From Pseudomonas knackmussii B13 (GTDB lineage Bacteria; Pseudomonadota; Gammaproteobacteria; Pseudomonadales; Pseudomonadaceae), in NCBI RefSeq assembly GCF_000689415.1, contig NZ_HG322950.1, positions 2,425,501 to 2,489,500 on the forward strand: a DNA stretch of 64,000 nt, given 5' to 3'. The position numbers and the translations under genes were made by a program. Position 1 is the stretch's first letter; every line of letters starts with the position of its first letter. The notes below the pieces were generated by a model. That model had not been told where the DNA came from, searched no databases, and saw only the letters and a list, made by a program, of their open reading frames with translations. Positions 30,786 to 39,697 of this stretch are shown here, piece after piece.

Positions 30786-32636
30786 ATGAAGCCGAAAGTC
30801 CGCCTGCTGCTGCGCAGTGCCTGGGTACTGGGCGCCAGCTGCACCTGCCATAACGCCTTGGCATATAACTTCGAACTCGGCGAGGTCCAGGGCCAGCTCG
30901 ACTCGTCGCTGTCGCTGGGTGCCAGCGTCTCCCTCCACAACCCCGAGCAGCGCCTGATGAAGAGCGCTTCGGGCGATGACGGACGGCGTAACTACGAGGC
31001 CGGCGATGTCTTTTCCAAGCTGTTTCGCGGGCGTCACGACCTGGAGCTGCGCTACGGCGACAGCGGCGTCTTCCTGCGCGGGAGTTACTGGTACGACTAC
31101 GCGCTGCGCGACGAAAACCAGCGCTTCAAGAACGTCGAGGACGCCGGCCGGGTGACCTCGAACAAGTCCGCCGGGGCCGAGTTGCTCGACGCCTTCGTCT
31201 ATCACAACTTCGCCATCGCCGACGAACCGGGCTCGGTGCGCCTGGGCAAGCAGGTGGTCAACTGGGGCGAGAGCACCTTCATCCCCGGCGGGCTCAACGT
31301 GATCAACCCGACCAACCTGTCGGCACTGCGCCGGCCGGGCTCGGAGGTCAAGGACGGGCTGGTGCCGGTGAACCTGTTCTACGTCACCCAGAACCTCAAC
31401 GAGAACGTCTCGGCGGACTTCTTCTACCAGTTGGACTGGCAGCAGACCAACCTCGACAACTGCGGCACGTTCTTCTCCGGCAACGACTACATCCCCGAGG
31501 GCTGCACCGGCCTGGACGTGGGCGGCAACCTCACCGGCAATGCCGCTGCCGTGCGCGCGCTCTCGCCATTCGGGGTGAAGCTCACCGAGGAGGGCATCGA
31601 GCTGCACCGCGCCGCCGACCGCGATGCACGCAACAGCGGGCAGTGGGGCCTGTCCATGCACTGGTTCGTGCCGGCACTGGACACCGAGTTCGGCGCCTAT
31701 GCCGCCGTCTACCACAGCCGCCTGCCCTATACCGGCTCGATCAGCAGCCCCTACCTGACCAACACGAGCTTCGCCGGCCCGCTGTGCGGCAACCTCGGCC
31801 TGTCCGGCGCCGCCTGCCGGGGGCTGCTCGCCAGCAGCGCCGGCAAGACACTGGCCGGAGCGCTGCGCATGGGCACCTCCAGCTACTTCGTAGAGTACCC
31901 CGAGGACATCCGCCTGTACGGCCTGACATTCTCCACCACCCTGTCCAGCGGCACCGCGCTGCAGGGCGAGCTGAGCTACCGGCCAAACCTGCCGTTGCAG
32001 TTCAACGGCACCGACCTGGTCCAGGCGGCGCTGGGCGACCCCTCGCGCACGCCGCTGCTCTCCAGTGGCGCCCTGGTCTACGCCGACAATGCCGCCTCCG
32101 ACGGCTACCGGCGCAAGGAAGTGAGCCAGGCCCAGGTCACCGCGACTCAGACCTTCAGCCAGGTCATGGGCGCCGACCAGCTGGCGCTGGTGGCCGAGGT
32201 CGGCGCCACCTACGTCGGCGGCCTGGAAGGCAAGTACGGGCCGCGCTACGGCCGCAACAGCACCTTCGGCCCCGGCGAACTCCGCGACAACAGCGTGTGC
32301 CTGGCAATCTCCAGCTCACCGCAGAACTGCAACGACGAAGGCTTCGTCACGCCCTTCGCCTGGGGCTACCGGGCCCGCGCCATCTGGAGCTACGCCAACG
32401 CCATCGCCGGCATCGACCTCAAGCCGGGGTTGTCCTGGTCGCAGGACGTGAAGGGCTACGCGCCGGCCGAGGTGTCCGGTTTCAACGAAGGCTCCAAGGC
32501 CGTCGGCCTGTCCCTGGATGCGGACTTCAACAGCACCTACACCGCCGGCCTTGCCTACACCAACTATTTCGATGGCGACTACGGCACCCGCGGCGACCGC
32601 GATTTCGTCTCGCTGTCGGTCGGCATCAACTTCTGA
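30786..32636 (+). CDS. DUF1302 outer-membrane-type protein (copy 1)
   Basis: 616 residues. A signal-like N-terminus (MKPKVRLLLRSAWVLGASCTCHNALA) precedes YNFELGEVQGQLDSSLSLGAS, the typical start of DUF1302 proteins. The end FVSLSVGINF is a beta-barrel-like C-terminus with final Phe. These proteins occur beside DUF1329 genes in clusters for hydrophobic or aromatic substrates and are thought to be outer-membrane porin-like; the role is not established. The ATG at 30786 was chosen; the upstream extension covers the AT-rich promoter region. Confidence 0.85.
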   Translation: MKPKVRLLLRSAWVLGASCTCHNALAYNFELGEVQGQLDSSLSLGASVSLHNPEQRLMKSASGDDGRRNYEAGDVFSKLFRGRHDLELRYGDSGVFLRGSYWYDYALRDENQRFKNVEDAGRVTSNKSAGAELLDAFVYHNFAIADEPGSVRLGKQVVNWGESTFIPGGLNVINPTNLSALRRPGSEVKDGLVPVNLFYVTQNLNENVSADFFYQLDWQQTNLDNCGTFFSGNDYIPEGCTGLDVGGNLTGNAAAVRALSPFGVKLTEEGIELHRAADRDARNSGQWGLSMHWFVPALDTEFGAYAAVYHSRLPYTGSISSPYLTNTSFAGPLCGNLGLSGAACRGLLASSAGKTLAGALRMGTSSYFVEYPEDIRLYGLTFSTTLSSGTALQGELSYRPNLPLQFNGTDLVQAALGDPSRTPLLSSGALVYADNAASDGYRRKEVSQAQVTATQTFSQVMGADQLALVAEVGATYVGGLEGKYGPRYGRNSTFGPGELRDNSVCLAISSSPQNCNDEGFVTPFAWGYRARAIWSYANAIAGIDLKPGLSWSQDVKGYAPAEVSGFNEGSKAVGLSLDADFNSTYTAGLAYTNYFDGDYGTRGDRDFVSLSVGINF

Positions 32637-32652
32637 CGTGGAGCCTCGCACC

Positions 32653-34005
32653 ATGAATCGACTTTTCTGCCTGCTGTCCGCCACCCTCATCGCCCAGGGC
32701 GCCCTGGGCGCGGTTCCGGCCAAGGAGGCCGCCGAGCTGCAGGGGCGCCTGACCCCGCTGGGCGCCGAGCGCGCCGGCAGCGCCGACGGGCGCATCCCCG
32801 CCTGGCAGGGCGGGCTTGCCGCCGACGCGCTCAAGCACCTGGGCAACGGCACCGCGGCCGACCCCTATGCCGGTGAGAAACCGCTGTTCGTGATCGACGC
32901 CAGCAACTTCCGGCAGTACCAGGCCAACCTCAGCGCCGGGCAGCAGGCGATGCTGCAACGCTACCCGGGCCAGTACCGCATCCCGGTCTACCCGAGCCAT
33001 CGCAGCGTGGGCGTCGCCGACCCGCAGCGCGACTGGGCGGCGCACAACGCCGCGAACACCCGCCTGGTCAACGGCGGCAACGGCCTGGAGAACTTCCAGG
33101 GCGCGCTGGCCTTCCCGATCCCCCGCGACGGCCTGGAAGCCATCTGGAACCACATCACCCGCTATCGCGGCGGCAGCCTGATGACGGTGAGCGACAGCGC
33201 GGCGCCGCAGGCTGGCGGCGGCTTCGTCATCACCACCACCGAGCAGCGCTTCACCATGGCCGACCAGGTGACCGACTACCAGCCGGGCAAGGCCGACAAC
33301 ATGCTCTTCTACTACAGCCACCGGATCACCGCGCCATCGCGCCAGGTGGGCGAGGTCGTGCTGGTCCACGAGACCCTCGACCAGGTCAAGCAGCCGCGCC
33401 TGTCCTGGGTCTACAGCGCCGGCCAGCGCCGCGTGCGCCGTTCGCCGGACAACGCCTATGACGCCGCCGGCCCGACCACGGCGGGGCTGCGTACCGCCGA
33501 CAGCCGCGACATGTACAACGGCGCGCCGGACCGCTACGACTGGAAGCTGGTCGGCAAGAAGGAGCTGTACATCCCCTACAACAGCTACCGCCTGGCCTCT
33601 CCGGAGCTGAAGTACGCCGACTTCCTCAAGTCCGGCTACGTCGATCCGGCGCCGGTCCGCTACGAGCTGCACCGCGTCTGGGAAGTGGAAGCCACGCTCA
33701 AGCCCGGCGCCCGCCACATCTATTCCAAGCGTCGCTTCTACCTGGACGAGGACAGCTGGACCATCGTCGAGAACGACCTCTACGACAGCCGGGGCGAGCT
33801 GTGGCGGGTAGGGGAGAACCACACCTTCTACCAGGGCACGCCGCAGGTGACGCTCTCCGCCATGCAGGTGTTCTACGACCTGCAGGCCGGGCGCTACATC
33901 GCCTCGAACATGACCAACGAGCAGGCCCGTGGCTACGACTTCAGCTACCGCGCGAACAGCTCCGACTACTCGCCCGGCGCCCTGCGCGGGCTGGGGATCC
34001 GCTGA
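32653..34005 (+). CDS. DUF1329 periplasmic/outer-membrane lipid-binding-like protein (copy 1)
   Basis: 450 residues. A signal peptide (MNRLFCLLSATLIAQGALG) is followed by the family core: LTPLGAERAGSADGRIPAWQGG near the N-terminus, NHITRYRGGS, RRVRRSPDNAYD and YDWKLVGKKELYIPYNSYR. The fold belongs with LolB-like beta proteins, suggesting binding of lipophilic ligands (inference). It is 16 bp from the DUF1302 gene and resembles the second copy at 54016 throughout. The function is unproven. Confidence 0.85.
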   Translation: MNRLFCLLSATLIAQGALGAVPAKEAAELQGRLTPLGAERAGSADGRIPAWQGGLAADALKHLGNGTAADPYAGEKPLFVIDASNFRQYQANLSAGQQAMLQRYPGQYRIPVYPSHRSVGVADPQRDWAAHNAANTRLVNGGNGLENFQGALAFPIPRDGLEAIWNHITRYRGGSLMTVSDSAAPQAGGGFVITTTEQRFTMADQVTDYQPGKADNMLFYYSHRITAPSRQVGEVVLVHETLDQVKQPRLSWVYSAGQRRVRRSPDNAYDAAGPTTAGLRTADSRDMYNGAPDRYDWKLVGKKELYIPYNSYRLASPELKYADFLKSGYVDPAPVRYELHRVWEVEATLKPGARHIYSKRRFYLDEDSWTIVENDLYDSRGELWRVGENHTFYQGTPQVTLSAMQVFYDLQAGRYIASNMTNEQARGYDFSYRANSSDYSPGALRGLGIR

Positions 34006-34006
34006 G

Positions 34007-34387
34007 ATGGGCGGGCAGCCTGCGCTGCCGCGCCGCGGGCGCCTGGCCCGGCGGCTGCTCGGTGGCGGCCAGGAGCCGGACCCGCGCTTCAGCCTGGCCA
34101 ACGAACGCACCTTCCTGGCCTGGATCCGCACGGCGATGGCGCTGCTGGCCGGCGCCATCGCCGTGGACGCCTTCAGCGACCAGGTCTTCGCGGCGCCGGG
34201 CAGGGCATCGCTGGCCGCCTTCCTGGCCGGACTCGGCCTGGTCGGCGCCGGCGCCGCCGGCCTGCGCTGGCTGGAGGTGGAGCGCGCGCTGCGCCAGGGC
34301 CGACCGCTGCCGTTGCCGCTGATGCTGCCGGTGCTGGTCGTCGCCTGCGTGCTCCTGGCGGCCGGCCTGATCGGCTACCAGCGATGA
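34007..34387 (+). CDS. DUF202/YidH-type small membrane protein (first of pair)
   Basis: 126 residues. RFSLANERTFLAWIRTAMALLAGAIAVDAF is the DUF202 signature, followed by two more hydrophobic helices. The start is 1 bp after the DUF1329 stop and its end overlaps the next gene by ATGA, so all four genes from 30786 are likely one operon. Function unknown. Confidence 0.8.
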   Translation: MGGQPALPRRGRLARRLLGGGQEPDPRFSLANERTFLAWIRTAMALLAGAIAVDAFSDQVFAAPGRASLAAFLAGLGLVGAGAAGLRWLEVERALRQGRPLPLPLMLPVLVVACVLLAAGLIGYQR

Positions 34388-34692
34388 GGGACGAGGGCCT
34401 GCAGGCCGAGCGCACCGCCCTGGCCTGGACGCGCACGCAGCTGCTGATGCTGGTGCTTGCCAGCCTGGTGTTGCGCCGCGTCGACGAACTGCCTGCCGCC
34501 GCGCTGTGGCCGGCCGCGCTGCTGGTGATCGGCATGCTCTGCAGTCTGGCGCACCAGGCCGAGCGCTACCGTCGCCGCGTCCTGGCGCTGGCCGTCGGGG
34601 CCGGGTGTGGCAACGGCCTGTCGGTGGCGTTGATGAGCATCGCCTTGATGCTGGTCGCGGGACTCACCCTGGCGCTGGTTCCGGGGCGTTGA
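34384..34692 (+). CDS. DUF202-type small membrane protein (second of pair)
   Basis: 102 residues with three predicted membrane helices; LQAERTALAWTRTQLLMLVLASLVL is the DUF202-like first helix. It overlaps the preceding DUF202 gene by four bases (ATGA) and is itself overlapped by the TTG start of the following LysR gene. The pair resembles E. coli YidH/YidG. No function is known. Confidence 0.8.
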   Translation: MRDEGLQAERTALAWTRTQLLMLVLASLVLRRVDELPAAALWPAALLVIGMLCSLAHQAERYRRRVLALAVGAGCGNGLSVALMSIALMLVAGLTLALVPGR

Positions 34693-35597
34693 CCTTGCGC
34701 GATCTCTACACCCTCGACCTGAACCTGCTGACCGTCTTCGATGCCATCTACCAGCAGCGCAGCATCACTCGCGCCGCGCAGCTGATGGGTATCAGCCAGC
34801 CGGCAATGAGCAATGCGTTGGGACGGTTGCGGCGGCATTGCGGCGATCCGCTGTTCACCAAGAGTCACCTGGGCGTGACGCCGACTCCCGCCGGGCACCG
34901 CTTCGCCGACCATGTGCGCATGGCCCTGGAAAGCCTGCGCGAAGGTTGGCGGCACGTTGTTGCGCAGCAGGAGGCGCCGGGCGAGCTGAAGGTCAGCTGC
35001 GCGGACTGCCTGCAGCCGCTGTTCCTCGACAGCACGCTGGGCTGCCTCGCCAAAGGCTGGCAGGTGAACTTCTACCAGCCTGCCCGTCGCGCTGCCTTCG
35101 ACGAGTTGCTGACAGGACGCCTGGACCTGCTGCTGGACATCGACCAGGTCGTGCCCTCCGGCTACCCGATCCGGCGCATACCGCTGTTCATCGACGTCTA
35201 CGTATTCGCCCATGGCACTGCCCTGGAAGAGCCGCCGCGGACGCTGGAGGCGTATCTGCGGCAGCCGCAGATACAGGTCTCGACGCGTCGCGGCGGGCTG
35301 TCGCCGGGCGACCTGTCGCCGGTCGACCTTCAACTGGGCCTGATGGGCCTGCGACGAACCATAGGCGTGCGCGTGCAGAGCGCCCTGGCCGCCCGCCTGA
35401 TGCTGGATCAGCATCCGCTGGGGGCGACGCTTCCAGCACGCATGGCCAAGGTGCTAGGCCTGCGCAGCGCGGCATTGCCGTTGGCCAGGTCCGTCGAGTG
35501 TCCCGTCGCACTCTATGCCTGTGCCGATTCGCCTTGCGCACAGCGGCTGGAAGGGCTGGCAGAGGCCTTGGCGGAGAAGCTGTTGGCGCTGGCCTGA
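34689..35597 (+). CDS. LysR-type regulator (NodD/NahR-like group)
   Basis: 302 residues from a TTG start at 34689, chosen because it gives the usual N-terminus (M)TLRDLYTLDLNLLTVFDAIYQQRSITRAAQLMGISQPAMSNALGRLRRH. It overlaps the DUF202 stop by four bases, so it may be read as the last gene of that operon. The group usually regulates aromatic degradation genes. Target unknown. Confidence 0.8.
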   Translation: MTLRDLYTLDLNLLTVFDAIYQQRSITRAAQLMGISQPAMSNALGRLRRHCGDPLFTKSHLGVTPTPAGHRFADHVRMALESLREGWRHVVAQQEAPGELKVSCADCLQPLFLDSTLGCLAKGWQVNFYQPARRAAFDELLTGRLDLLLDIDQVVPSGYPIRRIPLFIDVYVFAHGTALEEPPRTLEAYLRQPQIQVSTRRGGLSPGDLSPVDLQLGLMGLRRTIGVRVQSALAARLMLDQHPLGATLPARMAKVLGLRSAALPLARSVECPVALYACADSPCAQRLEGLAEALAEKLLALA

Positions 35598-35790
35598 GCG
35601 TGCATGGGTTCAGAAGGTGCTGCCGGGAACGCCTTCGGCAGCCGCCGCTGTGGCTGTTCCCGGGCGCCAAGCACTTGTTCAAGGGCTGCCTGGACAAGGC
35701 GGTCGATCGCGTTCTAGAACATCTGCGTGCGCTGGCCTGACTCGCATCGGCCCGGGCACCTTTTCGTCCCAGTCCGCCCTGGAGCCGCCC

Positions 35791-36216
35791 ATGAGCCTGT
35801 CCCCGTTCCACCTCGCCATTCCCGTCTACGACCTGCCCGCCGCGCGCCGCTTCTACGGCGAGGTGTTCGGCCTGGCGGAAGGGCGCTCCAGCGATCACTG
35901 GGTCGACTTCGACTTCTTCGGCCACCAGCTGGTGATCCACGAACACCCGAAGACCGCCTCCCAGGAAAGCGCACACTGCAACCCGGTGGACGGCCATGAC
36001 GTGCCGGTGCCGCACTTCGGCGTGGTGCTGGAATGGGCTCGATGGGAGGCCCTGGCCGAACGCCTGCGCGGCTTCGGCGTGCAGTTCGTCATCGAGCCCT
36101 ATGTGCGCTTCAAGGGCCAGGTCGGCGAGCAGGCCACGATGTTCCTCTTCGACCCCTGCGGCAACGCGCTGGAGTTCAAGGCGTTCAAGGACATCGGCCA
36201 GCTGTTCGCCAAGTGA
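35791..36216 (+). CDS. VOC-family (glyoxalase/dioxygenase fold) protein
   Basis: 141 residues, one VOC module pair. The probable metal ligands are His7 (FHLAIPVYDLPAARRFY), His75 (VPHFGVVL) and Glu128 (DPCGNALEFKAF). It could be a dioxygenase, isomerase or lyase; no substrate can be assigned. The 193-bp stretch before it (35598-35790) holds a CCGGGAAC/GTTCCCGG inverted repeat and a short open tail of uncertain meaning. Confidence 0.8.
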   Translation: MSLSPFHLAIPVYDLPAARRFYGEVFGLAEGRSSDHWVDFDFFGHQLVIHEHPKTASQESAHCNPVDGHDVPVPHFGVVLEWARWEALAERLRGFGVQFVIEPYVRFKGQVGEQATMFLFDPCGNALEFKAFKDIGQLFAK

Positions 36217-36225
36217 TCCCGGCCA

Positions 36226-36266
36226 GGTATCGACGCGCGCGATACCTGGCAGCGCGAAACGCGCCT
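36226..36266 (+). promoter_or_regulatory. LTTR box, copy A (perfect dyad) upstream of a LysR gene
   Basis: GGTATCG-N7-CGATACC, within a perfect inverted repeat of 10-bp arms CCAGGTATCG/CGATACCTGG (36223-36249). It fits the LysR T-N11-A rule. The 20-bp tail that follows in other copies is only partly kept here (TGGCAG… then GCG at the same spacing). The dyad could also end the VOC transcript. Confidence 0.65.
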
Positions 36267-36300
36267 GGACCGGTTGGACGCCGGCTGCCATAAGGCGCCC

Positions 36301-37230
36301 ATGCGTTATCGCCGCCTCGATCTCAACCTGCTGGTCGCCCTCGATGCGTTGCTCGACGAGTGCAACGTCAGTCGCGCGGCCGAGCGCCTCAACCTCGGCC
36401 AGTCCGCCACCAGTGCCGCGCTGGCGCGCCTGCGCGAGCATTTCAACGACCCGCTTTTGATTCCCGTCGGCCGCCGCCTGGAACCCAGCGCCCTGGCGCG
36501 CGGGCTGGCGCCCAAGGTGCGCGCGGCGCTGGCCCTGACCGGCGAGATCGTCGACGCCTCGGTGCGCTTCGAGCCGGCCGGCTGCGACCGTCGCTTCACC
36601 CTGGTCGCCTCCGACTACATCGCCGCCGTGCTGCTGCCCTCCGTCAGCCGCGAACTCGCGCGCCTGGCGCCTGGGGTGAGCCTTGCGGTGCGCGACCTGC
36701 CGCTGCCGCGCGACGGCGACGTGGTCAGCGAGGCCCTGGAGTACCGCCGCAGCGACCTGGTGATAGTGCCGCAGCGCCGGGTCAACCCGCGTTATCCGCA
36801 GCAGGTGCTGCTCAGCGACGAACTGTGCTGCATCGTCTGCGCCGAACATCCGGCCTATCGCGACGGCATCGACTTGGCCGGCTACTGCGCCGCCGACCAT
36901 GTGCTGCGCGAGTTCGCTGATGGGCAGAACCTCGCCATGGACGCGCTGCACCTGCATGAACTGGGCATCGCGCGGCGTGTCGCGGTGGCCGTGCAGAGTT
37001 TTTCCCTGATGGCCGAATTCATCGTCGGCACCCCACGCGTCGCCACGCTGTTCCGCCGCCAGGCCGAGGCGCTCGCGCGGCGCTATCCGCTGCGCGTGTT
37101 GCCGGCGCCGCTGGCCTTTCCGGCGGCGCCGCAGGTGTTGCAGTGGCACCCGCAGCGTGACTTGGAGCCGGCCCAGGCCTGGCTGCGCGAGCTAATAGTC
37201 AGCCAGGCCGGGGTGCTGGATCAGCCCTGA
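36301..37230 (+). CDS. LysR-type regulator, candidate controller of the 41-bp-element regulon
   Basis: 309 residues. MRYRRLDLNLLVALDALLDECNVSRAAERLNLGQSATSAALARLREHFNDPLL is a NodD/NahR-type helix-turn-helix, clearly related to that of the LysR at 48446-49393. A perfect LTTR dyad lies 35 bp upstream, suggesting autoregulation. Its last 10 bp overlap the end of the opposite-strand GlcG-like gene. It is one of two candidates for reading the shared operators. Confidence 0.87.
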   Translation: MRYRRLDLNLLVALDALLDECNVSRAAERLNLGQSATSAALARLREHFNDPLLIPVGRRLEPSALARGLAPKVRAALALTGEIVDASVRFEPAGCDRRFTLVASDYIAAVLLPSVSRELARLAPGVSLAVRDLPLPRDGDVVSEALEYRRSDLVIVPQRRVNPRYPQQVLLSDELCCIVCAEHPAYRDGIDLAGYCAADHVLREFADGQNLAMDALHLHELGIARRVAVAVQSFSLMAEFIVGTPRVATLFRRQAEALARRYPLRVLPAPLAFPAAPQVLQWHPQRDLEPAQAWLRELIVSQAGVLDQP

Positions 37231-37667
37231 GCGTCGCCGGTGTCGGCGTGCAGGCCAATCTCTTCAATCGCCAGCAGGGCGCAGCGCTCGTCGTTGTCCG
37301 AGGTGTCGCCACTCACGCCGATGGCACCGAGCAACCGACCCTCCGCATCACGCAGCAGGATGCCGCCAGGCACCGGGATTACCTCGCCGCCGGTGAGGCT
37401 GTTGATCGCATCGAAGAACGCCGGCATCGCCTGGGCCCGGCGCGCCAGCTCGCGGCCGCCGAAGCCCATGCCCAGGCAGCCACGGGCCTTGCCGGTGGCG
37501 ATCTGCGGGCGCAGGAAACTGGCCTGCTCGTCGCGCAGCAGCGCCAGCGGGTGGCCGGCGGCGTCCAGTACGGCAGCCGCCAAAGGACGCACACCTAGCC
37601 GCCGCGCGTGGCGCAAGGTCGCTGCGGCCAACTGCGCGGCGCGTTCGAAGTCGAGGAGGGCGCTCAT
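37221..37667 (-). CDS. GlcG/HbpS-like (DUF336) protein
   Basis: 148 residues. The family signature is AAVLDAAGHPLALLRDEQ and GGILLRDAEGRLLGAIGVSGDTSDNDERCA. Members bind haem or cobalamin-like ligands or accompany aromatic and glycolate operons; their chemistry is mostly unknown. It begins 2 bp after the amidohydrolase stop, so the two are translationally coupled. Confidence 0.85.
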   Translation of the reverse strand: MSALLDFERAAQLAAATLRHARRLGVRPLAAAVLDAAGHPLALLRDEQASFLRPQIATGKARGCLGMGFGGRELARRAQAMPAFFDAINSLTGGEVIPVPGGILLRDAEGRLLGAIGVSGDTSDNDERCALLAIEEIGLHADTGDAQG

Positions 37668-37669
37668 GC

Positions 37670-39013
37670 TCACAGGCTCCATTTGCCGCGTTGGGCGACG
37701 CGGTCGCGGGTGTAGAGGTCGGTCCATTTCAGCGAGTTGAAGTCCGACACCTGCTTGGGGTTGTACGCCGTACGCTCCAGGCGCACCGGCTGGCCGGCCT
37801 TGTACACGGCCTGCAGGCGAGCGCGGTGCTGCAGCACGCGGATGTCCTCCAGCGGCGAGGCGTCGAGGATCAGCAGGTCGGCCTGCTTGCCGGGTTCGAG
37901 GCTGCCCAGGGTTTCGCCGCGCGGCATCAGCCGGGCGCCGACGTTGGTCGCCGCGTAAAGGGCCTCGGCGGGGGTGAAGCCCAGGCGCGTGACCAGCAGT
38001 TCGAGCTCGCGCGCATGCCATTCGCCATACGGGGTGACGGCGAAGCCGCTGTCGCTGCCGCAGGCGAAGGGGATGCCGGCGGCCTTCGCGCGCTTGAGCA
38101 CCGGCGTGCCCAGCTCCAGGGTGCGCGCGCAGTAGCCGGCGTAGCCCGTCGAGATGGCCGGGTCGTGGGGCTGGCAGAAGTCCACGGTGTTCTGCGGAAA
38201 GGTCATGGTCGGGGCTAGCACGCTGCCGGCTTCCAGCAGCGCCTCGATGCAGGCGTCGTCCATGTAGAAGGCATGGAAAACCAGGTCGACCCCAGCCTTC
38301 GCCGCGTACATCACCGCCTCGCGGCCGTAGGCATGGGTGGCCACCTTGCAACCCAGGCGATGGGCTTCCTCGACCATCTCGCGGGTCTCGTCGGCGGTGA
38401 AGGCGGCGATGATCTCGCCGTTGGGGCGGCGCTGGGTGCCGTCCATGGCGATCTTGATCAGGTCGACGCCGTCCTTGGCCTGCTTGCGGATCTCGGCGAT
38501 GGCCTCGGTGCGGCTGGTGACCAGGGCGGCGGTGAAGTACTCCGGCGCGCCGACGCGGCTGGGGAACCAGTCGTTGAGGCTCTGCCGGTTGGTGATCACG
38601 CGGCTGCTGGCGGCAATTCGCGGCCCCTCGAAGAGCCCGGCGTTGACGCTGTTGCGCACGGCGATGCTGAGCTGGCCGCTGTCGCCGGGGCAGACCATCG
38701 AGGTGACCCCGGCGGCGAGCACGTGCTGGGCGAAGAACAGCCCGCGCAGGGCGCGGAATTCGTCGCTGGTCCAGATATCGATGTCTTCCTCGCTCTGCGC
38801 GTTGCCGAAGGCCAGGTGGGTGTGCACGTCGATCAGCCCGGGCATGACGAACTCGCCGCGCGCTTCCCGGTCGCCCGGTTGCGGTCGTGGCGCCTGGGCG
38901 GTGGGGCCGGCGTGGCGGATCACGCCGTTGTCGATGATCAGGGTCTGCTCGCGAAGGGCCGTGAGGCCGGTGCCGTCGAACAGGGTGGAGCAGTGCAGGT
39001 GCAGGGCGCCCAT
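37670..39013 (-). CDS. Metal-dependent amidohydrolase (imidazolonepropionase-like)
   Basis: 447 residues, full amidohydrolase TIM barrel. Metal-ligand motifs are DVHTHLAFG (HxH), LIKIAMDG (bridging Lys position), KVATHAYGREA, DLVFHAFYMDD and ACGSDSGFAVTPYG (Asp). It hydrolyses an amide, lactone or C-N bond of unknown identity. The gene is first in a two-gene unit with the GlcG-like gene. Upstream stand an AACAAGAA Crc-type motif (39031-39038) and a minus-strand LTTR box at 39097-39117. Confidence 0.88.
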   Translation of the reverse strand: MGALHLHCSTLFDGTGLTALREQTLIIDNGVIRHAGPTAQAPRPQPGDREARGEFVMPGLIDVHTHLAFGNAQSEEDIDIWTSDEFRALRGLFFAQHVLAAGVTSMVCPGDSGQLSIAVRNSVNAGLFEGPRIAASSRVITNRQSLNDWFPSRVGAPEYFTAALVTSRTEAIAEIRKQAKDGVDLIKIAMDGTQRRPNGEIIAAFTADETREMVEEAHRLGCKVATHAYGREAVMYAAKAGVDLVFHAFYMDDACIEALLEAGSVLAPTMTFPQNTVDFCQPHDPAISTGYAGYCARTLELGTPVLKRAKAAGIPFACGSDSGFAVTPYGEWHARELELLVTRLGFTPAEALYAATNVGARLMPRGETLGSLEPGKQADLLILDASPLEDIRVLQHRARLQAVYKAGQPVRLERTAYNPKQVSDFNSLKWTDLYTRDRVAQRGKWSL

Positions 39014-39030
39014 GGGCGGTATCTCCTCGG

Positions 39031-39038
39031 TTCTTGTT
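39031..39038 (-). promoter_or_regulatory. Crc/Hfq-type motif before the amidohydrolase
   Basis: Minus strand reads AACAAGAA (perfect AAnAAnAA), followed by CGAGGAGATACC, then the ATG. Motif and Shine-Dalgarno lie side by side. Confidence 0.6.
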
Positions 39039-39076
39039 GTGCCGGCAGGCTAGGGGCGGGGCGCGGCGGCTGACCA

Positions 39077-39117
39077 ACAGATGCTGTCGATGCGCGGCCA
39101 TCGATGCCGTCGATACC
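39077..39117 (-). promoter_or_regulatory. LTTR box, copy B2, toward the amidohydrolase
   Basis: On the minus strand GGTATCG-N7-CGATGGC (39117-39097). The tail conserved in other copies is recognisable only with a one-base shift (…GCAT at the start). It lies 63 bp from the amidohydrolase ATG and, with copy B, makes the 261-bp divergent region doubly equipped. Confidence 0.55.
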
Positions 39118-39172
39118 TCACGCAAGCCGCGCGCTTCGTGGGCTGTGACCGAACGCAGGAGGGGGAACAGCG

Positions 39173-39213
39173 GGTATCGGGAGTGGCGATGCCAGGCATG
39201 GCCAATGGCGATT
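39173..39213 (+). promoter_or_regulatory. 41-bp LTTR element, copy B, before the SnoaL-like gene
   Basis: GGTATCG-N7-CGATGCC followed by AGGCATGGCCAATGGCGATT. The box spacing, total length and the CAT, CCA and GCGATT positions equal those of copy E. It ends 61 bp before the ATG. Confidence 0.75.
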
Positions 39214-39274
39214 TTTCCGGGTGCCCGGCGCGAGGCGAGGATGCGCGCGCCTATCAACCCAAGAGGAATGCCCA

Positions 39275-39655
39275 ATGAGTGAAATTCGCGACCAACTGCT
39301 GGCCCTGGAACAGGAACGCCAGCGCGCCCTGGTGGAAGAAGACCACGCCCGCCTCGACACCCTGTTCGCCGACGACCTGCTGTACGTCCACACCACCGGC
39401 CTGGTGCAGGACAAGGCGCAATACCTGGAGTACGCCCGCAACGCCGTGCGCTACCTGGCGGTAGAACGCGGTGAACTGCAAGTGCGCCTGTTCGGCGACG
39501 GCCTGGCGCTGATGAGCGGCCCGCAGTGCAACCTGCTGCAGAAGCGCGGCGGCGGCGAACCGGTGCGCGCCGAGGGCTTTGCCACGCAGCTGTGGGTGAA
39601 GGAGGAGGACGGCTGGCGCATAGCGTCCTTCCACGGCACTCGCGCGCCGGCGTAA
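39275..39655 (+). CDS. SnoaL/NTF2-like protein
   Basis: 126 residues with the NTF2-like cone fold pattern: an N-terminal helix (MSEIRDQLLALEQERQRALVEEDHARLDTLFADDLLYVHTTG) and the terminal strands WVKEEDGWRIASFHGTRAPA. Such proteins act as isomerases, cyclases, dehydratases or ligand carriers. The substrate is unknown. A 41-bp LTTR element drives it and AAGAGGAAT precedes the ATG. Its divergent neighbour is the amidohydrolase. Confidence 0.82.
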   Translation: MSEIRDQLLALEQERQRALVEEDHARLDTLFADDLLYVHTTGLVQDKAQYLEYARNAVRYLAVERGELQVRLFGDGLALMSGPQCNLLQKRGGGEPVRAEGFATQLWVKEEDGWRIASFHGTRAPA

Positions 39656-39662
39656 ACGTCGC

Positions 39663-39697
39663 GGTGCCGGGATCTCGTCCGTGGGAATCCCGGCACC
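39663..39697 (+). terminator. Hairpin after the SnoaL-like gene
   Basis: 11-bp arms GGTGCCGGGAT and ATCCCGGCACC with a 13-nt loop, 7 bp after the stop codon. No T-run follows, so termination strength is uncertain. A second perfect hairpin (CCCTCTCCCGC/GCGGGAGAGGG) follows at 39732-39755. Confidence 0.5.
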
